DNA of 64,000 nucleotides from Kitasatospora cineracea (GCF_003751605.1 NZ_RJVJ01000001.1:5022001-5086000); one strand, 5' to 3'. Counted from the first letter of the stretch, positions 52,418 through 61,581 are shown. Program-made: numbers and translations. The notes: generated from the sequence alone by a model not told the origin.

Positions 52418-53658
52418 CCAAGGAACTGTACGAACTCGGTGACGCCCCGCCGCTGGGCGAGTGGCCCAAGCGGATGTACGCCTCGGTGATCCGCCCCGAG
52501 CGCTACGGCCGCCCCGCCGACGCGTTCCGCACCGAGGTGGTGGACACCCCGCAGCCCGGCCGCGGCCAGGTGCTGATCAAGGTGATGGCCGCCGGCATCA
52601 ACTACAACAACGTCTGGGCCGCGCTGGGCAAGCCGGTCGACGTGGTCGCCGCCCGCCAACGCCGGGGCGACCTCGACCCCTTCCACGTCGGCGGCTCGGA
52701 CGGCGCCGGCGTGGTGTGGGCGGTCGGCGAGGACGTCCGCACGCTCAAGCCGGGCGACGAGGTGGTGGTGCTCGGCAACCAGTGGGACGAGCGCGCCGAG
52801 GACATCCGGCTGGGCGCCGATCCGGCCACCTCCGCCTCGCAGTCGGTCTGGGGCTACGAGGAGAACTTCGGCTCCTTCGCGCAGTTCGCGGTCGCCGACG
52901 AGTACATGTGCCACCCCAAGCCGCGCCGGCTCTCCTGGGCCGGGGCCGCCTGCTACATGGTCACCGCGGCCACCGCGTACCGGCAGCTGTTCGGCTGGCA
53001 GCCCAACACCGTGAGCCCCGGCGACCCGGTGCTGATCTGGGGCGGGGCCGGCGGGCTCGGCTGCATAGCGATCCAACTGGTGCGCTGGGCCGGGGGAGTG
53101 CCGATCGCGGTGGTCTCCAGCGAGGAACGCGGCGAGGAGTGCATCCGGCTCGGCGCCAAGGGCTACATCGACCGCCGCGAGTTCGACCACTGGGGGCGGC
53201 TGCCGAACACCGACGACCAGGCGGCGATGGACCGCTGGCTGGCCGGCGCCCGCGCGTTCGGCCGCCGGTTCTGGGAGGTGCTCGGCGAACGCCGGGCCCC
53301 GCGGATCGTCCTGGAGCACTCGGGCGCGGACACCATCCCCACCTCGATGTACCTGTGCGACAACGCCGGCATGGTGGTCATCTGCGGCGGCAGCACGGGC
53401 TACAACGGCGACGTCGACCTGCGCTTCCTGTGGATGCGGCAGAAGCGCCTGCAGGGCTCGCACGCCGCCAACGCCCGGCAGGCCCGCGAGATCACCGAGC
53501 TGATCGACCGCGGCATCGTGGACCCCTGCCTGTCCCTGGTCCTCGACTTCGACGAGATCGGCGCGGCCCACCAACTGCTGCACGACAACCGGCAGCCCCC
53601 GGGCAACCTCGCGGTCCTGGTCGGCGCCCGCCACCCGGACGAGGGCGCGCAGGCGTGA
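52414..53658 (+). CDS. ccr: Crotonyl-CoA carboxylase/reductase-family enzyme
   Basis: 414 aa MDR reductase. It matches the CCR family throughout: KELYELGDAPPLGEWPKRMY, VMAAGINYNNVWAALGKP, HVGGSDGAGVVW, ACYMVTAATAYRQLFG, GGAGGLGCIAIQL and FLWMRQKRLQGSH. Such enzymes reduce enoyl-CoA with CO2 capture to give substituted malonyl-CoA. By alignment from memory, Asn63 or Asn65, Glu149 and His350 correspond to CO2-binding residues of Kitasatospora CCR; the position before Glu149 is Tyr148. A hexanoyl-, butyryl- or branched acyl precursor is possible. It is the last gene of the cluster and probably supplies the extender used by the PKS AT. Confidence 0.92.
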   Translation: MTKELYELGDAPPLGEWPKRMYASVIRPERYGRPADAFRTEVVDTPQPGRGQVLIKVMAAGINYNNVWAALGKPVDVVAARQRRGDLDPFHVGGSDGAGVVWAVGEDVRTLKPGDEVVVLGNQWDERAEDIRLGADPATSASQSVWGYEENFGSFAQFAVADEYMCHPKPRRLSWAGAACYMVTAATAYRQLFGWQPNTVSPGDPVLIWGGAGGLGCIAIQLVRWAGGVPIAVVSSEERGEECIRLGAKGYIDRREFDHWGRLPNTDDQAAMDRWLAGARAFGRRFWEVLGERRAPRIVLEHSGADTIPTSMYLCDNAGMVVICGGSTGYNGDVDLRFLWMRQKRLQGSHAANARQAREITELIDRGIVDPCLSLVLDFDEIGAAHQLLHDNRQPPGNLAVLVGARHPDEGAQA

Positions 53659-53662
53659 CGAG

Positions 53663-53706
53663 GGCAGCCCCTCCCGGCGGCACTCCGCCCGCCGGGAGGG
53701 GCTGCC
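53663..53706 (+). terminator. 18-bp perfect hairpin ending the NRPS/PKS cluster
   Basis: GGCAGCCCCTCCCGGCGG pairs fully with CCGCCGGGAGGGGCTGCC across an 8-base loop, starting five bases after the CCR stop. A strong terminator position; it marks the likely end of the operon. Confidence 0.85.
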
Positions 53707-53845
53707 GCCCGCCCGGGCGGCCTCGGAAGCCGCGGGGGAGCGTGCGGACGGCCTCCGGTCGAACCCGGACGACGGGCCGGCCCGGAGGCACTCCCGTACC
53801 CCCGGGTCAGCCCAGGTCACCGGGCCGTCGGGCGGTGCGGGTGGA

Positions 53846-54490
53846 TCAGGTGGCGGCGGGCGTCGCGGCTCCGGCGCTGCCGTCCTTGCCGCCCGTGGCC
53901 GCGGCGCCCTGCGGGGCGAGGGCCAGCCGGAGGAGTTCGGTGTTGTGGGGCTGCAGCCAGTAGGTGTCCTGGCCGAACTGCACGGACGAGGTGTAGCCGA
54001 GGCGGGCCTGGGCGGCGTTCTGCTGTTCGCGGCCCGGACGGAAGGCCGGGACCGCCGGGGTGATCGGTCGGGTCCCGGCGTTCTTGCCCCGGCCGTGCCA
54101 GGCGACGGCCGTGCCGCCGTCGGGGGTGCGCTCCAGCAGCAGGTAGCCCAGGCTCTGGCTGCCGTCGCGGACACCGTAGGCGACCATGCACAGCCGCACC
54201 CCGGCGGCGAGGCGGGCGGCGTCGCCCTGCGGCGTCCGCGCCCGGGCCAGGGCGGTGCCCGCCACCAGCTTGGCCGCCCAGCCCCGGTAGACGGCCGAGG
54301 TGCTCTCCGCCCCCGCGACGCCGGGCTGGTAGGCGGTCGGCAGCAGCGCCTTGACCAGGCTCTCCAGCACGTACCAGACGACCAGGCCCAGCAGGCCCAG
54401 GGCCGGGCCCCCGATCGCCGCACCGGCGAAGACCAGCGTCAGGGCCACTGCCAGCGACACGATCAGATGCACCATCAGACGGGCGTTCAT
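53846..54490 (-). CDS. Hypothetical membrane protein
   Basis: 214 aa. Two hydrophobic segments near residues 5-35 and 37-50 (HLIVSLAVALTLVFAGAAIG; LGLLGLVVWYVLESLV), then a soluble domain with Tyr/Gln-rich SVQFGQDTYWLQPHN. RBS GAGGGAGAGC before the ATG. No family is recognised with confidence, and no role in the cluster is implied. Confidence 0.7.
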   Translation of the reverse strand: MNARLMVHLIVSLAVALTLVFAGAAIGGPALGLLGLVVWYVLESLVKALLPTAYQPGVAGAESTSAVYRGWAAKLVAGTALARARTPQGDAARLAAGVRLCMVAYGVRDGSQSLGYLLLERTPDGGTAVAWHGRGKNAGTRPITPAVPAFRPGREQQNAAQARLGYTSSVQFGQDTYWLQPHNTELLRLALAPQGAAATGGKDGSAGAATPAAT

Positions 54491-54635
54491 GCTCTCCCTC
54501 GTACGTTCTGCAAGGCGGGCCGTTCGTACGGACCCAGGCGTCCGGGGCGGGCGCCGAGGAGTCAGGGTAGGGGAGCGGTCCAGGCCGTCCGCCGCCGGGG
54601 TGGGAGCGGTCGTCGGGACCCGTGGACGCGCCGGG

Positions 54636-55151
54636 TCAACCGATCGTCAGCTGCCACCTGGTCTCTCCGTCGTGCGACCGGTCGGTGGGGGTGAGCCCGG
54701 CCGCGGTGGCGACGGCGGCGGACGCCCGGTGGTCGGGGTGGACGTGGGCGGTGACCGTGTGCACCGGGTGCCGTCGGAGCCAGGCGACGAGACCTCGGGC
54801 GGCTTCGGCGGCGATGCCGCGTCGCTGCCAGGAGGTGCCCGTCACCCAGGCGATCTCCGCAGCGGCTCCGCGGTCGTCGGCGGTGACCGTCGCCTGGACG
54901 TAGCCGACCAGGCAGGCGGCGCCGCGGAGCCGGACGACCCAGTTGCACCAGGACTCACCGGGATCCGGTGAGCCGGCCACCAGGCGTTCGTAGCGGCTGC
55001 GCAGCTCCCGGGCGCTGTCCGGGGCACCACCGATGAAGGTGTGCAGGCCCGGGTCGGACAGCACCGCGGCCATCTCGTCGGCGTGCTCGACCCGCAGGGG
55101 AAGCAGGTCCAGCCGGTCGGTGCGGACGGTTTCGGCTCTGAGGGTGATCAC
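54636..55151 (-). CDS. GNAT-family N-acetyltransferase
   Basis: 171 aa. The acetyl-CoA-binding pattern is IAWVTGTSWQRRGIAAEAARG, preceded by CLVGYVQATVTADD and the N-terminal TDRLDLLPLRVEHADEMAAV, typical of RimJ/RimL-like enzymes. GTG start. Substrate unknown. Confidence 0.85.
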   Translation of the reverse strand: MITLRAETVRTDRLDLLPLRVEHADEMAAVLSDPGLHTFIGGAPDSARELRSRYERLVAGSPDPGESWCNWVVRLRGAACLVGYVQATVTADDRGAAAEIAWVTGTSWQRRGIAAEAARGLVAWLRRHPVHTVTAHVHPDHRASAAVATAAGLTPTDRSHDGETRWQLTIG

Positions 55152-55247
55152 ACTGCCTCCTGGTCGGAACGTCCGACGAGTATGCCGCCTCCGTCGGCGC
55201 GTCGATCGGTTCGAGTGGCGGGTGGGGCGGAGTCGCGGGAGACCGTA

Positions 55248-55261
55248 GGAGAGCGCTCTCC
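55248..55261. promoter_or_regulatory. Palindrome GGAGAGCGCTCTCC
   Basis: A perfect 14-bp dyad centred on GCGC, related to the CebR box and to the palindrome near the GH16 start. Likely a LacI-family operator; about 420 bp from the GH16 start, it could serve the GNAT gene, a distal promoter, or looping with the proximal site. Confidence 0.7.
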
Positions 55262-55633
55262 CATATGGGTGTTATTGCGCCCCCGCCGGTCCGAAGCCGC
55301 AGGAGGAAGGCCAATTCGACTCTCGAAGGGGAAACCGCCTGGTCGCCCAGGTGATGCACCTGTCGCATCACCCCGGTTTTCCGCAGGTCGGCTGCAGTCG
55401 TCGGCATTTCACCCCTTCGGGCATGACTCCGCCTCGGCATCCCCGCCCCCGGCTGCACGGACCTTTCGCTGAGTCCATCTTGTGTAGGGCGAAGGAACGG
55501 CGTGAGGTCGGCATGCGCGGAATGTCCATTTCCGTGATCGAATACCGGTTCCTGGCATACCGATTGATGACCATTGTTTCGGAACTTGTTCGCTTCATTG
55601 ACGCGGGCGCAACAGCGGCGCAATCATCACGGC

Positions 55634-55653
55634 ATGAGAGAGCGCTCTCTCAT
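55634..55653. promoter_or_regulatory. 20-bp perfect palindrome ATGAGAGAGCGCTCTCTCAT
   Basis: Centred 35 bp upstream of the GH16 start, ending 25 bp before it, where bound repressor would block transcription. Core GAGAGCGCTCTC is of the LacI-family type seen before other actinomycete beta-glucan genes. The regulator is not in the window unless it is the LacI protein at 31 kb, whose presumed sites differ. Confidence 0.85.
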
Positions 55654-55678
55654 TCATGCCCACTCCAGGAGAGATGCT

Positions 55679-57802
55679 GTGACAGGTAGCCCCCCACATC
55701 GCGCCCTCGCCGCACCGCCCCGCCCCCTGGTCCTCGCGTTCGTCGCCGTCCTGATCGCGACCCTCGCGCTCGCCGTGAACCAGGCCGCCCCCGCCCGCGC
55801 CGAGGGCACCCTGCTGTCGCAGGGGAAGACCGCCACCGCCTCCTCCACCGAGAACGGCGGCACCCCGGCCTCCGCCGCGGTCGACGGCAACGCCGGCACC
55901 CGCTGGTCCTCGGCCGCCGCCGACCCCCAGTGGCTCCAGGTCGACCTCGGCGCCACGGACACCATCACCTCCGTCGCCCTCACCTGGGAGGCCGCGTACG
56001 CCAAGGCGTACCGGATCCAGACGTCCAACGACGGCACCACCTGGACGGACGTCTACACGACCACGACCGGGCAGGGCGGCTCCGAGACCCTGGCCGTGAA
56101 CGGCACCGGCCGCTACGTCCGCGTCCTCGGCACCCAGCGCGCCACCCAGTACGGCTACTCGCTCTGGGAGTTCCAGGTCTACGGCACGGCAGGCACCGGC
56201 ACCGGTACCGGCACCTGCTCGACCACCAACGCCGCCCTGAACAAGGCCGCCACCGCCTCCTCCACCGAGAACGGCGGCACCCCGGCCTCCGCCGCGGTCG
56301 ACGGCAACGCCGGCACCCGCTGGTCCTCGGCCGCCGCCGACCCGCAGTGGCTCCAGGTCGACCTGGGCTCCTCGCAGAACGTCTGCGGCGTCCAGCTGTC
56401 CTGGGAGGCCGCGTACGCCAAGGCGTACCAGATCCAGGTCTCGGCGGACGGCGCCACCTGGAGCACCGTCTACTCGACGGCCGACGGCCGTGGCGCGACC
56501 GAACTGATCACCCTGTCCGGCACCGGCCGCTACGTCCGCGTCCTCGGCACCCAGCGCGCCACCCAGTACGGCTACTCCCTCTGGGAGTTCCAGGTCTTCA
56601 CCGGCGGCGGGGGCGGCAACCCGGGCGGCGGGAAGACCCTGCTCTCGTACGGCAAGCCCGGCACCGCCTCGACCTCCCAGGACAGCGGCAACTGCCCGGG
56701 CTGCGCGCCGGCCAAGGCGTTCGACGAGGACCCGGCGACCCGCTGGGCGACCAGTGACACCAACGGCTGGGTCGACCCGGGCTGGATCGCCGTCGACCTC
56801 GGCGCGACCGCGCACGTCACCCAGGTGGTGCTGCAGTGGGACCCGGCGTACGCCAAGGCGTACCAGATCCAGGTCTCGCCGGACGGCAGCAACTGGACCA
56901 GCGTCTACTCCACCACCGAGGGCAAGGGCTTCAAGGAGACCGTCGACGTCGACGGCACCGGCCGGTACGTGCGGATGTACGGCACCCAGCGCGCCACCCC
57001 GTACGGCTACTCGCTGTGGACCTTCGACGTGTACGGCACCGGCGGCAGCCCCACCCCTCCGCCCGCCCTCCCGCCGAACCCGGCCAACCCGCCGCGCCTG
57101 GTGTGGAGCGACGAGTTCAACGGCGCCGCGAACACCAAGCCGGACCCGGCCAAGTGGACCCAGGACCCGGGCAACGGCCAGAACGGCGAACTGGAGCTCT
57201 ACACCAACGGCGACAACACCAACCTGGACGGCAACGGCAACCTCGTCATCGAGGCCCGCAAGGAGGCCAACGGCCAGTACACCTCCGGCCGGATCAATAC
57301 CCACGGCCACCTCGACTTCACCTACGGGCACGTCGAGGCCCGGATCAAGGTCAGCGGCACCCAGGGCCTGTGGCCCGCGTTCTGGATGCTCGGCTCGAAC
57401 TTCAAGTCCGGTACGCCGTGGCCGAACTGCGGTGAGATCGACATCATGGAGCACGTCGGCAAGGTCGCGGACTCGGTGTACTCCACCCTGCACGCCCCGG
57501 CCTACAACGGCGCAGGCGGCTACGGCTCGCCGTACACCCTCGCCGGGTCGGACTTCGCCTCCGACTTCCACACCTACGCCGTCGACTGGGACTCCACCCA
57601 CATGACGTTCGCGGTGGACGGCCACAACTTCTTCACCGTCGACCGCTCGACGCTGGAGCAGACCCGCGGCCCCTGGGTGTACGACCACCCCTTCTACATC
57701 ATCCTCAACAACGCCGTCGGCGGTGACTGGCCCGGCAACCCCGACGCCACCACCGTCCTGCCGCAGAAGATGATCGTCGACTACGTCCGCGTCTCGCAGT
57801 GA
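55679..57802 (+). CDS. Secreted GH16 beta-glucanase (laminarinase-like) with three F5/8-type C modules
   Basis: 707 aa. Signal segment about 1-40 (LVLAFVAVLIATLALAV). Three discoidin/F5-8 type C (CBM32-like) domains about 42-175, 182-310 and 320-455; the first two share almost identical DNA. Pro-rich linker, then GH16 from about 465 with catalytic GEIDIMEHVG (Glu near 586 and 591) and WPAFWMLGSN. It cuts beta-1,3 or mixed-linked glucans outside the cell. GTG start seven bases after AGGAGAG, chosen over upstream codons that would precede the palindromic operator. Confidence 0.9.
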   Translation: MTGSPPHRALAAPPRPLVLAFVAVLIATLALAVNQAAPARAEGTLLSQGKTATASSTENGGTPASAAVDGNAGTRWSSAAADPQWLQVDLGATDTITSVALTWEAAYAKAYRIQTSNDGTTWTDVYTTTTGQGGSETLAVNGTGRYVRVLGTQRATQYGYSLWEFQVYGTAGTGTGTGTCSTTNAALNKAATASSTENGGTPASAAVDGNAGTRWSSAAADPQWLQVDLGSSQNVCGVQLSWEAAYAKAYQIQVSADGATWSTVYSTADGRGATELITLSGTGRYVRVLGTQRATQYGYSLWEFQVFTGGGGGNPGGGKTLLSYGKPGTASTSQDSGNCPGCAPAKAFDEDPATRWATSDTNGWVDPGWIAVDLGATAHVTQVVLQWDPAYAKAYQIQVSPDGSNWTSVYSTTEGKGFKETVDVDGTGRYVRMYGTQRATPYGYSLWTFDVYGTGGSPTPPPALPPNPANPPRLVWSDEFNGAANTKPDPAKWTQDPGNGQNGELELYTNGDNTNLDGNGNLVIEARKEANGQYTSGRINTHGHLDFTYGHVEARIKVSGTQGLWPAFWMLGSNFKSGTPWPNCGEIDIMEHVGKVADSVYSTLHAPAYNGAGGYGSPYTLAGSDFASDFHTYAVDWDSTHMTFAVDGHNFFTVDRSTLEQTRGPWVYDHPFYIILNNAVGGDWPGNPDATTVLPQKMIVDYVRVSQ
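55832..56367 (+). repeat. Near-identical 119-bp copies in GH16 gene
   Basis: The segments 55832-55950 and 56249-56367 encode the start of the first and second F5/8 domains and differ at very few bases. Recent duplication or gene conversion between modules. Confidence 0.85.
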
Positions 57803-57806
57803 CCAC

Positions 57807-57841
57807 GGGCTCCGGGACCGGCCGGTCCGGTCCCGGAGCCC
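57807..57841 (+). terminator. 15-bp perfect hairpin after GH16
   Basis: GGGCTCCGGGACCGG pairs with CCGGTCCCGGAGCCC across a 5-base loop, four bases after the stop. It separates GH16 from the following GH3 gene. Confidence 0.8.
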
Positions 57842-57920
57842 CTCCCCGCTCCCACCCCCACCCCCCACCTCCGCGCCCCGAGCCGTCGGCCGGGGCGCCC
57901 TTCCGCCGACTGGAGCCGTC

Positions 57921-60900
57921 GTGCGCCGTCCTCATCTGCGAACCGCCCTGGCCGGGCCACTCGCCGCCCTCCTGGTGGCCGGGGCCCTGGCCACCCTCGG
58001 CAGCCCGGCGGCGAGCGCCGCCGACCAGCCGTGGACCAATGCCGCCCAGACCCCCGAACAGCGCGCCGACGAACTGCTCGCCGCGATGACCCAGGCCGAG
58101 AAGCTGACCATGCTGCACGGCGGGCCGTCCTGCGGCTACGCGGGCTGCATTCCGGCCAACACCCGCCTCGGCATCCCCGCACTGCACTTCCAGGACGGCC
58201 CGGTGGGCGCCGGCGACGGCCTGACCGGCGTGACGCAGCTGGCCGCCCCGGTGTCCGGCGCGGCCAGCTGGGACCCGGACCTGATGCGCGCCTACGGCCA
58301 GGTGCTCGGCGCCGAGCAGTGGGGCAAGGGCACCAACGTGGTGCTGGCCCCGACGGTCAACATCGTCCGGGACCCGCGCTGGGGCCGGGCCTTCGAGTCG
58401 TTCGGCGAGGACCCGTACCTGGCCGGGCAGATCGGCGCCGCCGACATCGCGGGCATCCAGAGCCAGGGCCCGATGGCGCAGGTGAAGCACTTCGCGGTCT
58501 ACAACCAGGAGACCAACCGCAACTCGACCGCCGACAACGCGGTGGTCTCCGACCGGGCCGAACGGGAGATCTACCTGCCGGCGTTCGAGGCCGCCGTCCA
58601 GCAGGGCGTCGACTCCGCGATGTGCTCGTACTCGTCCGTCAACGGCGCCTTCGCCTGCGAGAACGGGCCGCTGCTGAACGGCGTCCTCAAGGGCGACCTC
58701 GGCTTCAAGGGCTTCGTCACCGCCGACTGGGGCGCCACCCACTCCACCGTCGCCTCGGCCAACAACGGCCTGGACGTGGAGATGCCGGGCAGCGACTACT
58801 ACGGCACCGCGCTGACCAACGCCGTCAACGCGGGCCAGGTGTCGCAGGCCACGATCGACGACCACGTCCGCCGGGTGCTGGTGCCGATGTTCCGCCGCGG
58901 CCTGTTCGACCACCCGCAGAACGGCAACCGGGACGCGGTCGTCACGACCGCCGCGAACGCCGCCGTCGCGCAGCGGGTCGCCGAGGAGGGCAGCGTCCTG
59001 CTGAAGAACGACGCCGCGGTGCTGCCCGTGGCGCCCTCGGTCAAGTCGATCGCGGTGATCGGCGACGACGCCGGGGCGGGCGTGATGACCCAGGGCGGCG
59101 GCAGCGCCGCCGTCAACGCCCCGCACGTGGTGACGCCCTACCAGGGCGTCAAGGCCCGCGCCGGGGCCGGCACGACGGTGACCTTCGCCCAGGGCGGCCC
59201 GTCCGCCGACGGCTCGCTGCCGCCGGTGCCGTCCAGCGCGCTCAAGCCGTCCAGCGGCACCGGCACCGGCCTGTACGGCGAGTACCACAACAGCACCGAC
59301 CTGTCCGGCCCGGTCGTGGCGAGCCGCGTCGACGCGGCCGTCGACGCGGTCTGGGGCGGCCAGTCGCCCGCCGCCGGGGTCAACGCCACCAACTGGTCGG
59401 CGAAGTGGACCGGCACGCTGACCCCGCCCACCAGCGGCAGCTACCAGTTCTCGCTGAACAGCGACGACGGCAGCCGCCTGCTCGTCAACGGCCAGCAGGT
59501 CATCAACAACTGGTACAACCAGGGCCCCACCACCCGCACCGGCAGCATCACCCTGACCGCCGGCCAGCCGGTCAGCATCGAGGTCGACTACTACCAGGCC
59601 GGCGGCGGCAGCAACGCCACCCTCGGCTGGTCGGTGCCCGGCCAGAGCGCCCACGACCAGGCCGTCGCGGCCGCCCGCGACTCCCAACTGGCGCTCGTCT
59701 TCGTCAGCGACTTCCAGTCCGAGGGCTCCGACCTGCGCGACATCGACCTGTCCGCCGCACAGAACCAGCTCGTCGCGGACGTCGCCGCCGTCAACCCGCA
59801 CACCGTCGTGGTCGTCAACAGCGGCTCCGCCGTCACCATGCCCTGGGCGGACTCGGTGCAGGGCATCGTCGAGAACTGGTACCCCGGCCAGGAGGCGGGC
59901 ACCGCGATCGCCGCGCTGCTCTACGGCGACGTCAACTTCTCCGGCAAGCTCCCCGTGACCTTCCCGAAGTCGCTCGCCGACGTGCCCGCCGCGAGCACCG
60001 CGCAGTGGCCCGGCCAGAACGGCAGCGTCCAGTACTCCGAGGGCGTCGACGTCGGCTACCGCTGGTACGACGCCAAGAACAAGCAGCCGCTGTACCCCTT
60101 CGGCCACGGCCTCTCCTACACCACCTTCGGCTACTCCGGCCTGACCGTCTCCGCCCCCGACGCCGCGGGCAACGTCGCCGTCGGCTTCGACGTCACCAAC
60201 ACCGGCACCCGGGCCGGCTCCGAGGTCGCCCAGGTGTACGTCGGCCAGCCCGCCACCAGCGGCGAACCGCCGAAGAACCTGCGCGGCTTCCGGAAGGTCA
60301 CCCTCGACCCCGGCCAGAGCCAGCACGTCACCCTGACCCTGGACGCCCGCAGCTTCCAGTACTGGAACGGGAGTTGGACCACCGCGACCGGCACCCACAC
60401 CGTCTCGGTCGGCTCCTCCTCCCGCGACCTGCGCCTGACCGGGCAGACCACCGTCACCGGCGGCACGGGCGGCACCGGAGGCGGTCTGACCCTGCTGCCG
60501 CGCACGGGCTGGTCGGCGTCGGCGTCCGCGACGGGCGGGGGTGACGTGCCCGCCAACATGCTGGACGGGTCGGCGGGTTCGCGCTGGTCGTCGGGCACGC
60601 CGATGGCGTCGGGCCAGTCGGTGACGGTGGACACGGGCGCGGTGCGGCCGCTGGCGCGGATCACCATGGACTCGGCCGGCAGTGCGTCCGACTACGCCCG
60701 CGGCTACCAGGTGTTCCTGTCCTCGGACGGCGTGACCTGGGGCTCCGCGGTGGCCTCCGGCAGCGGTACCGGCGCCCTCGTGACGGTCGACTTCCCGGCG
60801 CAGAGCGCCCGGTACGTGAAGGTCGTGCAGACCGGCACGTCCAGCTCGTGGTGGTCGATCGCCGAGTTCAACGCCTACACCTCCGGCGGCGCGGTCAGCG

Positions 60901-61292
60901 TCCTGCCGCGCACGGGCTGGTCGGCGTCGGCGTCCGCGACGGGCGGGGGTGACGTGGCGGCCAACATGTTGGACGGGTCGGCGGGTTCGCGCTGGTCGTC
61001 GGGCACGCCGATGGCGTCGGGCCAGTCGGTGACGGTGGACACGGGCGCGGTGCGGCCGCTGGCGCGGATCACGATGGACTCGGCCGGCAGTGCGTCCGAC
61101 TACGCCCGCGGCTACCAGGTGTTCCTGTCCTCGGACGGCGTGACCTGGGGCTCCGCGGTGGCCTCCGGCAGCGGTACCAGAGCCCTCGTGACGGTCGACT
61201 TCCCGGCGCAGAGCGCCCGGTACGTGAAGGTCGTGCAGACCGGGACGTCCAGCTCGTGGTGGTCGATCGCCGAGTTCAACGCCTACGGCTGA
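57921..61292 (+). CDS. Secreted GH3 beta-glucosidase with PA14 and two F5/8 modules
   Basis: 1,123 aa. Signal peptide about 1-34. GH3 N-terminal barrel with nucleophile Asp in GFVTADWGA near 269; PA14 domain inserted about 448-580 (GLYGEYHNSTDLSG; SDDGSRLLVNGQQV); GH3 C-domain with SDFQSEGSDLRDI; FnIII-like part about 735-815; two nearly identical F5/8 modules to the C-terminus. It removes glucose from non-reducing ends of beta-glucans, acting with GH16. GTG start after CTGGAG. The two repeats make it recombination-prone. Confidence 0.9.
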   Translation: MRRPHLRTALAGPLAALLVAGALATLGSPAASAADQPWTNAAQTPEQRADELLAAMTQAEKLTMLHGGPSCGYAGCIPANTRLGIPALHFQDGPVGAGDGLTGVTQLAAPVSGAASWDPDLMRAYGQVLGAEQWGKGTNVVLAPTVNIVRDPRWGRAFESFGEDPYLAGQIGAADIAGIQSQGPMAQVKHFAVYNQETNRNSTADNAVVSDRAEREIYLPAFEAAVQQGVDSAMCSYSSVNGAFACENGPLLNGVLKGDLGFKGFVTADWGATHSTVASANNGLDVEMPGSDYYGTALTNAVNAGQVSQATIDDHVRRVLVPMFRRGLFDHPQNGNRDAVVTTAANAAVAQRVAEEGSVLLKNDAAVLPVAPSVKSIAVIGDDAGAGVMTQGGGSAAVNAPHVVTPYQGVKARAGAGTTVTFAQGGPSADGSLPPVPSSALKPSSGTGTGLYGEYHNSTDLSGPVVASRVDAAVDAVWGGQSPAAGVNATNWSAKWTGTLTPPTSGSYQFSLNSDDGSRLLVNGQQVINNWYNQGPTTRTGSITLTAGQPVSIEVDYYQAGGGSNATLGWSVPGQSAHDQAVAAARDSQLALVFVSDFQSEGSDLRDIDLSAAQNQLVADVAAVNPHTVVVVNSGSAVTMPWADSVQGIVENWYPGQEAGTAIAALLYGDVNFSGKLPVTFPKSLADVPAASTAQWPGQNGSVQYSEGVDVGYRWYDAKNKQPLYPFGHGLSYTTFGYSGLTVSAPDAAGNVAVGFDVTNTGTRAGSEVAQVYVGQPATSGEPPKNLRGFRKVTLDPGQSQHVTLTLDARSFQYWNGSWTTATGTHTVSVGSSSRDLRLTGQTTVTGGTGGTGGGLTLLPRTGWSASASATGGGDVPANMLDGSAGSRWSSGTPMASGQSVTVDTGAVRPLARITMDSAGSASDYARGYQVFLSSDGVTWGSAVASGSGTGALVTVDFPAQSARYVKVVQTGTSSSWWSIAEFNAYTSGGAVSVLPRTGWSASASATGGGDVAANMLDGSAGSRWSSGTPMASGQSVTVDTGAVRPLARITMDSAGSASDYARGYQVFLSSDGVTWGSAVASGSGTRALVTVDFPAQSARYVKVVQTGTSSSWWSIAEFNAYG
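60492..60878 (+). repeat. F5/8-module repeat, copy 1
   Basis: First of three near-identical ~387-bp copies encoding LPRTGWSASASATGGGDV to EFNAY. Direct repeat of copy 2 and inverted relative to copy 3. Confidence 0.9.
60900..61286 (+). repeat. F5/8-module repeat, copy 2
   Basis: Second copy, in tandem order with copy 1 after a short Gly/Ser linker. It differs by few substitutions (for example GDVA for GDVP and SGTR for SGTG). Confidence 0.9.
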
Positions 61293-61313
61293 GCCGGGCC
61301 GCCCGCTACGTGT

Positions 61314-61348
61314 CTCCGCCCGCGTCCGACACCCGGACGCGGGCGGAG
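61314..61348. terminator. 15-bp perfect hairpin after GH3
   Basis: CTCCGCCCGCGTCCG pairs with CGGACGCGGGCGGAG over a 5-base loop, 22 bases after the GH3 stop. Its core is repeated in the hairpin after the convergent GH76 gene. Confidence 0.8.
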
Positions 61349-61581
61349 GCATGCCGGGGAGCCGCTCACCGACGGATCCCTCCGGCGGCCTGCGCGGGGA
61401 TACCCTGCCGGTCTTGGCCGGGCAGGACCCTCGTCGGTCCGGGCGAGCGGTCCGGCGTCCACGTTCGGCGTCCACGTCCGGCGGGTTCCCGAGCCGCCCG
61501 CACGGTGTACGGGTGCCACGCCCTGCGGACGGCGCTCGCCCCGCCGCCCGGCGCACGCCCCCTTCGGACCCGTCCCATGCG

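Larger units (their letters stand above)
55152..55678. other. Long leader upstream of the GH16 gene
   Basis: 527 bp of lower-GC, apparently non-coding DNA. It holds a 14-bp palindrome (55248-55261), a perfect 8-bp hairpin (GGTGATGC/GCATCACC, 55350-55372) and the 20-bp palindrome near the gene start. Short open frames present lack ribosome sites or family similarity. Confidence 0.6.

Noticed and set aside
55351..55689. Short open frame in the GH16 leader
   Set aside because: No ribosome site, it overlaps the palindromic operator and GH16 start, and has no family similarity.
57705..61556. A 1,283-codon minus-strand frame opposite GH3
   Set aside because: Antisense shadow; its repeats merely mirror the F5/8 duplications.
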